Assembly (NCBI GenBank): GCA_946407015.1
Contig: CAMJML010000028.1
Coordinates: forward strand, 1 to 44,873
Direction: 5' to 3'
Length of the DNA stretch: 44,873 bases
DNA from: an uncultured Selenomonadales bacterium
Lineage (GTDB): Bacteria > Bacillota > Negativicutes > DSM-1736 > Dendrosporobacteraceae
Shown: piece after piece, positions 41,983 through 44,873 of the stretch
How positions within the stretch are numbered: position 1 is the stretch's first letter
Layout: each line of letters starts with the position of its first letter
Translations under genes and position numbers: made by a program
Notes under the pieces: model-generated
Database searches by the model: none
Told to the model about the DNA's origin: nothing
What the model saw: the letters and a program-made list of their open reading frames with translations, nothing else

Positions 41983-43167
41983 TTATGATTTTTGCAGTCT
42001 AAATATGGATACCTCCGCCGGACACCCCAAGCGAAAGGGAAACCAGCTTCCTGTACCGGCACTTACATAACCATACGCTTCATGCTCACGATACAGGCCA
42101 CGCATATAATGATATTTAAGCGGTAATAATGACTGCCCAAACAAAGCCACTTGTCCGCCGTGGGTATGCCCTGTCAATGTTAGTGGCACCTGAGCCTCAA
42201 AAGCATTATAGATAAAATCCGGATGATGACTGAGCAAAATTCGAAAAGCATGTTCAGGAATTCCTTGGTTAGCCTGTGCAAACATGGCTGCCCGTTTGAT
42301 GGATTGCTCCTGGCCATTATCAGCCCATGGATAATCCACTCCGGCTAAATAGAAAGGCTGTTTGCCATCGATAATCAGTTGGTTGCTGTTTGCCAATACC
42401 CGGATGGGACTGTTCTGTAAAGCCTCCCGGATTTTCGCGATGTTCCGGAAGTATTCATGATTGCCCCAGCTAAAATAAATGCCGTTTTTTATTTCTGCAG
42501 CCAACTCAGTTAGCTTATCAATCATTGGCTCCAATAAACTTAAGTCATCGACCAGGTCTCCGGTAATCACCAGCAGATCCGGCTTTTCACGCCTGACCAG
42601 AGCCAGCGCTTCTTCCAGTTTCTCAATGGAAAAATAAAACCCGACATGGGTATCGCTGATTTGGGCAATTTTAAAGCCTTCTAAATAATCGGGTAAAACC
42701 GGCCACTTGACCTCGTGATATTGTGTTGTGATATGCGATCCCCCGGAAAATACCCCATAGGAAGCTGTACCAAAAGCTGCGACCGGCACAATCCCCGTTA
42801 AAGCCGTTTTCAAGAAATTACGCCGGTTGATGCCCGTACCTGAACTTGTTCCCCTTTCTCTGGAACGATAAGTGGGAAACAGCCAAAAGGCTGCATAAAC
42901 CAAGGGTAACAAGACCAGTAGAAAAATCTGCCCCATGATCCAGACAAATACAAGGCGAGACAGCTCGGATGCGAATGCAGATACTGGAATGACGCGGGTG
43001 ATGGCCAAAAGGATGATACTCACCGTTGTAAAAAGCCAATAGCCGTACTTGATGACTGGTTTTTTATAAATGGGAAACACTTTTATAAGCAAACGATAAA
43101 CCAGCCAGCTAAGACCGAGCAATATGATGAAAAGAATAAACCCAGCTAATGTTGTAGGACCGTGCAC
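41983..43167 (-). CDS. Membrane metallophosphoesterase with internal Tat-like motif
   Basis: A 394-residue protein. Three hydrophobic segments (about 8-28, 42-60, 72-95) precede RRNFLKTAL at 115-123, a twin-arginine-like motif with a following hydrophobic stretch. The phosphoesterase domain has ISDTHVGF, VITGDLVDD, WGNHEYF, LLSHHPDF and GHTHGGQV, the five metal-binding motifs of YkuE/YaeI-type enzymes. It is probably exposed outside the membrane. GTG 43167 follows GGAGG by about 5 bases. The substrate is unknown; related enzymes act on phosphodiesters or lipids. Confidence 0.92.
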   Translation of the reverse strand: MHGPTTLAGFILFIILLGLSWLVYRLLIKVFPIYKKPVIKYGYWLFTTVSIILLAITRVIPVSAFASELSRLVFVWIMGQIFLLVLLPLVYAAFWLFPTYRSRERGTSSGTGINRRNFLKTALTGIVPVAAFGTASYGVFSGGSHITTQYHEVKWPVLPDYLEGFKIAQISDTHVGFYFSIEKLEEALALVRREKPDLLVITGDLVDDLSLLEPMIDKLTELAAEIKNGIYFSWGNHEYFRNIAKIREALQNSPIRVLANSNQLIIDGKQPFYLAGVDYPWADNGQEQSIKRAAMFAQANQGIPEHAFRILLSHHPDFIYNAFEAQVPLTLTGHTHGGQVALFGQSLLPLKYHYMRGLYREHEAYGYVSAGTGSWFPFRLGCPAEVSIFRLQKS

Positions 43168-43350
43168 AAGAACCTCCGCATTGTATCATACTTATAATGC
43201 TATTATGCAACAGATGACTGCAAATAATCTATATCCGTCATGATTTTCCCAAAGTGCTCCCATGATTTTCTTGAGGCTTGCCTATTCTCCTGGCCTGGTA
43301 AATCTGTTAAAATGTTTTAGTCAGCACCAAATCTTTAAGGAGGTTGAATC

Positions 43351-43917
43351 ATGAAATTGATGGACGAAATCAATGATTGGATTGTGAGTTTATCGACCGC
43401 GTTTATTATCGCGCTGGTAATTAATATATTCGTTTTCCAGCCAACCCGGGTGGTAGGTAATTCGATGCAGCCCACCTTACAGGACAGCAATTATATTATT
43501 GTCTCCAAACTGTCGCATACCCTGCAGCATGAACCAGCCTATAATGATATTGTTATTATTGACAGCAGAGTGAACCGGGACCGCAGTTGGAGGGATGATG
43601 TGTCGGCTCCTCTTGTCACTTACCTAAGCTCCCTGGGCTTAATGGATAAGCCGGAACATGATGTATGGGTTAAACGGGTCATTGGGAAACCGGGGGATGT
43701 TCTGGAGTTTAAAAATCAAAAGGTTTATCGCAATGGACTGCTTTTGAATGAACCCTATATCAAGGAACCCATGAACGCTACGGCCGATATGAAAATTACC
43801 ATCCCCGCCAATCATGTTTTCGTACTTGGGGATAACCGGAATAACAGCAGTGACAGCCGTTATATTGGCCCTGTTAAATTTGATCATATTCTCGGGACTA
43901 TGGTATATAAACTATAA
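43351..43917 (+). CDS. lepB: Signal peptidase I
   Basis: A 188-residue protein with one N-terminal membrane anchor (about 12-30). The catalytic Ser is in VVGNSMQPTL and the Lys in VWVKRVIGKPGD; box E is LGDNRNNSSDSRYIG. It removes signal peptides on the outer face of the membrane. AAGGAGG lies 7 bases before ATG 43351, and TAAAAT with an extended TGT lies near 43310. Confidence 0.96.
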   Translation: MKLMDEINDWIVSLSTAFIIALVINIFVFQPTRVVGNSMQPTLQDSNYIIVSKLSHTLQHEPAYNDIVIIDSRVNRDRSWRDDVSAPLVTYLSSLGLMDKPEHDVWVKRVIGKPGDVLEFKNQKVYRNGLLLNEPYIKEPMNATADMKITIPANHVFVLGDNRNNSSDSRYIGPVKFDHILGTMVYKL

Positions 43918-43949
43918 TAATGCAAGAAATTGGGCTGAGGTGATAAACG

Positions 43950-44252
43950 GTGAGTCAAGGTCATAATAACGACTTCAGTACCACCGATCTCAATAGTCTT
44001 GTCATCCTTGCCGCAGTCCTGGCTATCGTCATTGCTAAAGGAAAAACAACTGAAGAAATGAATATTATCGGAAATTTCTTGTCTACAGCAGGAACTGCAT
44101 TAACCATATTAGGCTCCGTCTCACAGCCGGAAGATAATCCGCCTGAACCAGTAAGCTTGACTGCAAATATGAATGATCTGCAGCAACAACTGAATCAATT
44201 GAAACAGCAAATTGAACAGTTCGAACAAAAATTACAAGATTTATCCTCGTAA
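43950..44252 (+). CDS. Small protein with one hydrophobic segment and a coiled coil
   Basis: A 100-residue protein starting at GTG 43950, 7 bases after GAGGTG. SLVILAAVLAIVIAKGKTTEEM is hydrophobic, and a second hydrophobic patch follows (FLSTAGTALTILGSV). The C-terminus, from DLQQQLNQLKQQIEQFEQKL, is a coiled coil. Only 32 bases separate it from lepB, so they may share a transcript. The family is unknown to me. Confidence 0.75.
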   Translation: MSQGHNNDFSTTDLNSLVILAAVLAIVIAKGKTTEEMNIIGNFLSTAGTALTILGSVSQPEDNPPEPVSLTANMNDLQQQLNQLKQQIEQFEQKLQDLSS

Positions 44253-44295
44253 ATCAACCCTTGTTCAGTCGCCGATACGATCATCAGCTCGAATA

Positions 44296-44336
44296 AAAAA
44301 GTCTGATTGCAAATTGCAATCAGACTTTTTATTTAT
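44296..44336. terminator. Bidirectional terminator
   Basis: AAAAGTCTGATTGC-aaatt-GCAATCAGACTTTT followed by TATTTATTTTT on the plus strand and flanked by A-runs on the left. Confidence 0.9.
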
Positions 44337-44338
44337 TT

Positions 44339-44578
44339 TTAGACTTCCCCTCTAAGATGCGCTAATTCAGCTTGCTTCTCACTATAGTACCATCGAACCG
44401 AACTACCGATTGCACAACGAATGGCATCCATTTTGCCTTGCTGTGCAAGCTTTTTTAGTTTATTTACATCAAAGCCACAGACAGAGAAATAACTTGCCGA
44501 AATGAAACCCCTTTCTTTCATCAATTGACGATAGCTACTACTGTCTTTTCGGTCCATTTGGACTGTTCTGATTGCCAT
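44339..44578 (-). CDS. Small hypothetical protein, possible MerR-like DNA-binding fold
   Basis: About 79 residues from ATG 44578 (MAIRTVQMDRK), 6 bases after GGGAGG; the reading from 44665 has no good site. The second half, KLKKLAQQGKMDAIRCAIGS followed by SVRWYYSEKQAELAHL, recalls the winged-helix pattern of small excisionase/MerR-like proteins. This is a weak call. Neighbours give no context. Confidence 0.65.
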   Translation of the reverse strand: MAIRTVQMDRKDSSSYRQLMKERGFISASYFSVCGFDVNKLKKLAQQGKMDAIRCAIGSSVRWYYSEKQAELAHLRGEV

Positions 44579-44764
44579 ATTGTTCCTCCCATCAGCTAAA
44601 ATGAGACTACATATGCAAATAGTGATACTATTAGTATTGTAAAACATTTTATCCAATCTGTACATTACATTCTCTAATTTTTTTTCAAAATTCCACTATT
44701 AGAGTGTAAAGTCTATGTTAATTTTTCATGATGTACCTTCATCATTTTAAGCTTGACATCAACA
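44579..44764. other. AT-rich intergenic stretch
   Basis: About 186 AT-rich bases between the small hypothetical gene and the tRNA terminator. I see no further ORF or RNA fold here. Confidence 0.4.
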
Positions 44765-44802
44765 AATAAAAATAAACCTATCTACTTTTTCAGCAAATAG
44801 GT
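44765..44802 (-). terminator. Terminator of the tRNA-Thr transcript
   Basis: ACCTATTTGCT pairs with AGTAGATAGGT (two G-T pairs) around GAAAA, followed on the minus strand by TTATTTTTATTTG. Confidence 0.8.
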
Positions 44803-44819
44803 CTTGTTCATATGTGAAA

Positions 44820-44873
44820 TGGAGCTGGCGAGAGGAATTGAACCCCCAACCTGCTGATTACAAGTCAGCTGCT
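44820..44873 (-). tRNA. tRNA-Thr(UGU), 3' part
   Basis: On the minus strand, the anticodon stem GCTGA/TCAGC encloses the loop CTTGTAA, giving anticodon TGT (threonine). The T-arm GGTTCAATTCC-like segment, the acceptor end GCCAGC-T and the encoded CCA follow. The 5' part (acceptor and D-arm) lies outside the window. Confidence 0.9.

Noticed and set aside
44339-44578. Phage excisionase next to a tRNA (attachment-site context)
   Set aside because: The protein only weakly resembles small DNA-binding proteins, no integrase is present, and no direct repeat of the tRNA 3' end was seen in the window.

Overview
The window looks like a chromosomal stretch from a spore-forming Firmicute, most likely of the Negativicutes (Sporomusa/Pelosinus-like). 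This is inferred from strong AGGAGG-type ribosome binding sites, a T-box leader, a CotF-type spore coat protein, a clostridial-type single-chain PurL, a GlnRS, a BpsA/BpsB-type alkylpyrone pair and many intrinsic terminators. No mobile element, CRISPR array or phage gene was seen. Most genes are on the minus strand in short operons.

Layout. 1-2.4 kb: the end of an HD-GYP signalling protein and a sodium-coupled amino-acid-type symporter. 2.4-2.54 kb: a candidate small RNA or attenuator with its own promoter and terminator. 2.6-7.4 kb: purL and a divergent LysR regulator. 7.4-10.2 kb: speD, a CheY plus MshEN/CheX-like pair and a YhcH-family protein. 10.3-12.3 kb: an alanine-type T-box leader before an Lrp regulator and an aminotransferase. 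12.3-13.7 kb: a CheX and a receiver-CheX fusion. 13.8-16 kb: glnK and amtB, the latter behind a leader that looks like an ANTAR antitermination target. 16-20.8 kb: a DMT transporter and an operon of split transketolase, RuBisCO-like protein, a small unknown protein and PpnP. 20.9-24.3 kb: Cu/Zn superoxide dismutase and a four-gene operon (YgjV-like protein, Fe-ADH, SDR, TRIC-type channel). 24.3-34.2 kb: two uracil/mismatch DNA glycosylases, FAD oxidoreductase, ArsB/NhaD-type permease, CotF-like coat protein, thioesterase, glnS, HD protein, a 39-aa ORF behind a Pho-box-like array, and a GlsB-like protein. 34.4-44.9 kb: TauE/SafE permease, type III PKS plus methyltransferase, FMN glutamate-synthase-like protein, an alpha/beta-hydrolase without its catalytic triad, tcdA, radical SAM protein, a Tyr/Cys-rich small protein, metallophosphoesterase, signal peptidase I, two small unknown proteins and the 3' part of tRNA-Thr(UGU).

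The most interesting points are the amtB leader (two hexaloop hairpins with A1/G4, each overlapping an intrinsic terminator), the operon pairing a RuBisCO-like protein with a split transketolase and a nucleoside phosphorylase, the Ala T-box over an alanine transaminase-type operon, the candidate RNA between purL and the symporter, and the Pho-box-like repeats ahead of an unannotated 39-aa protein. All functional calls come from motif and family recognition by eye; no database search was run.
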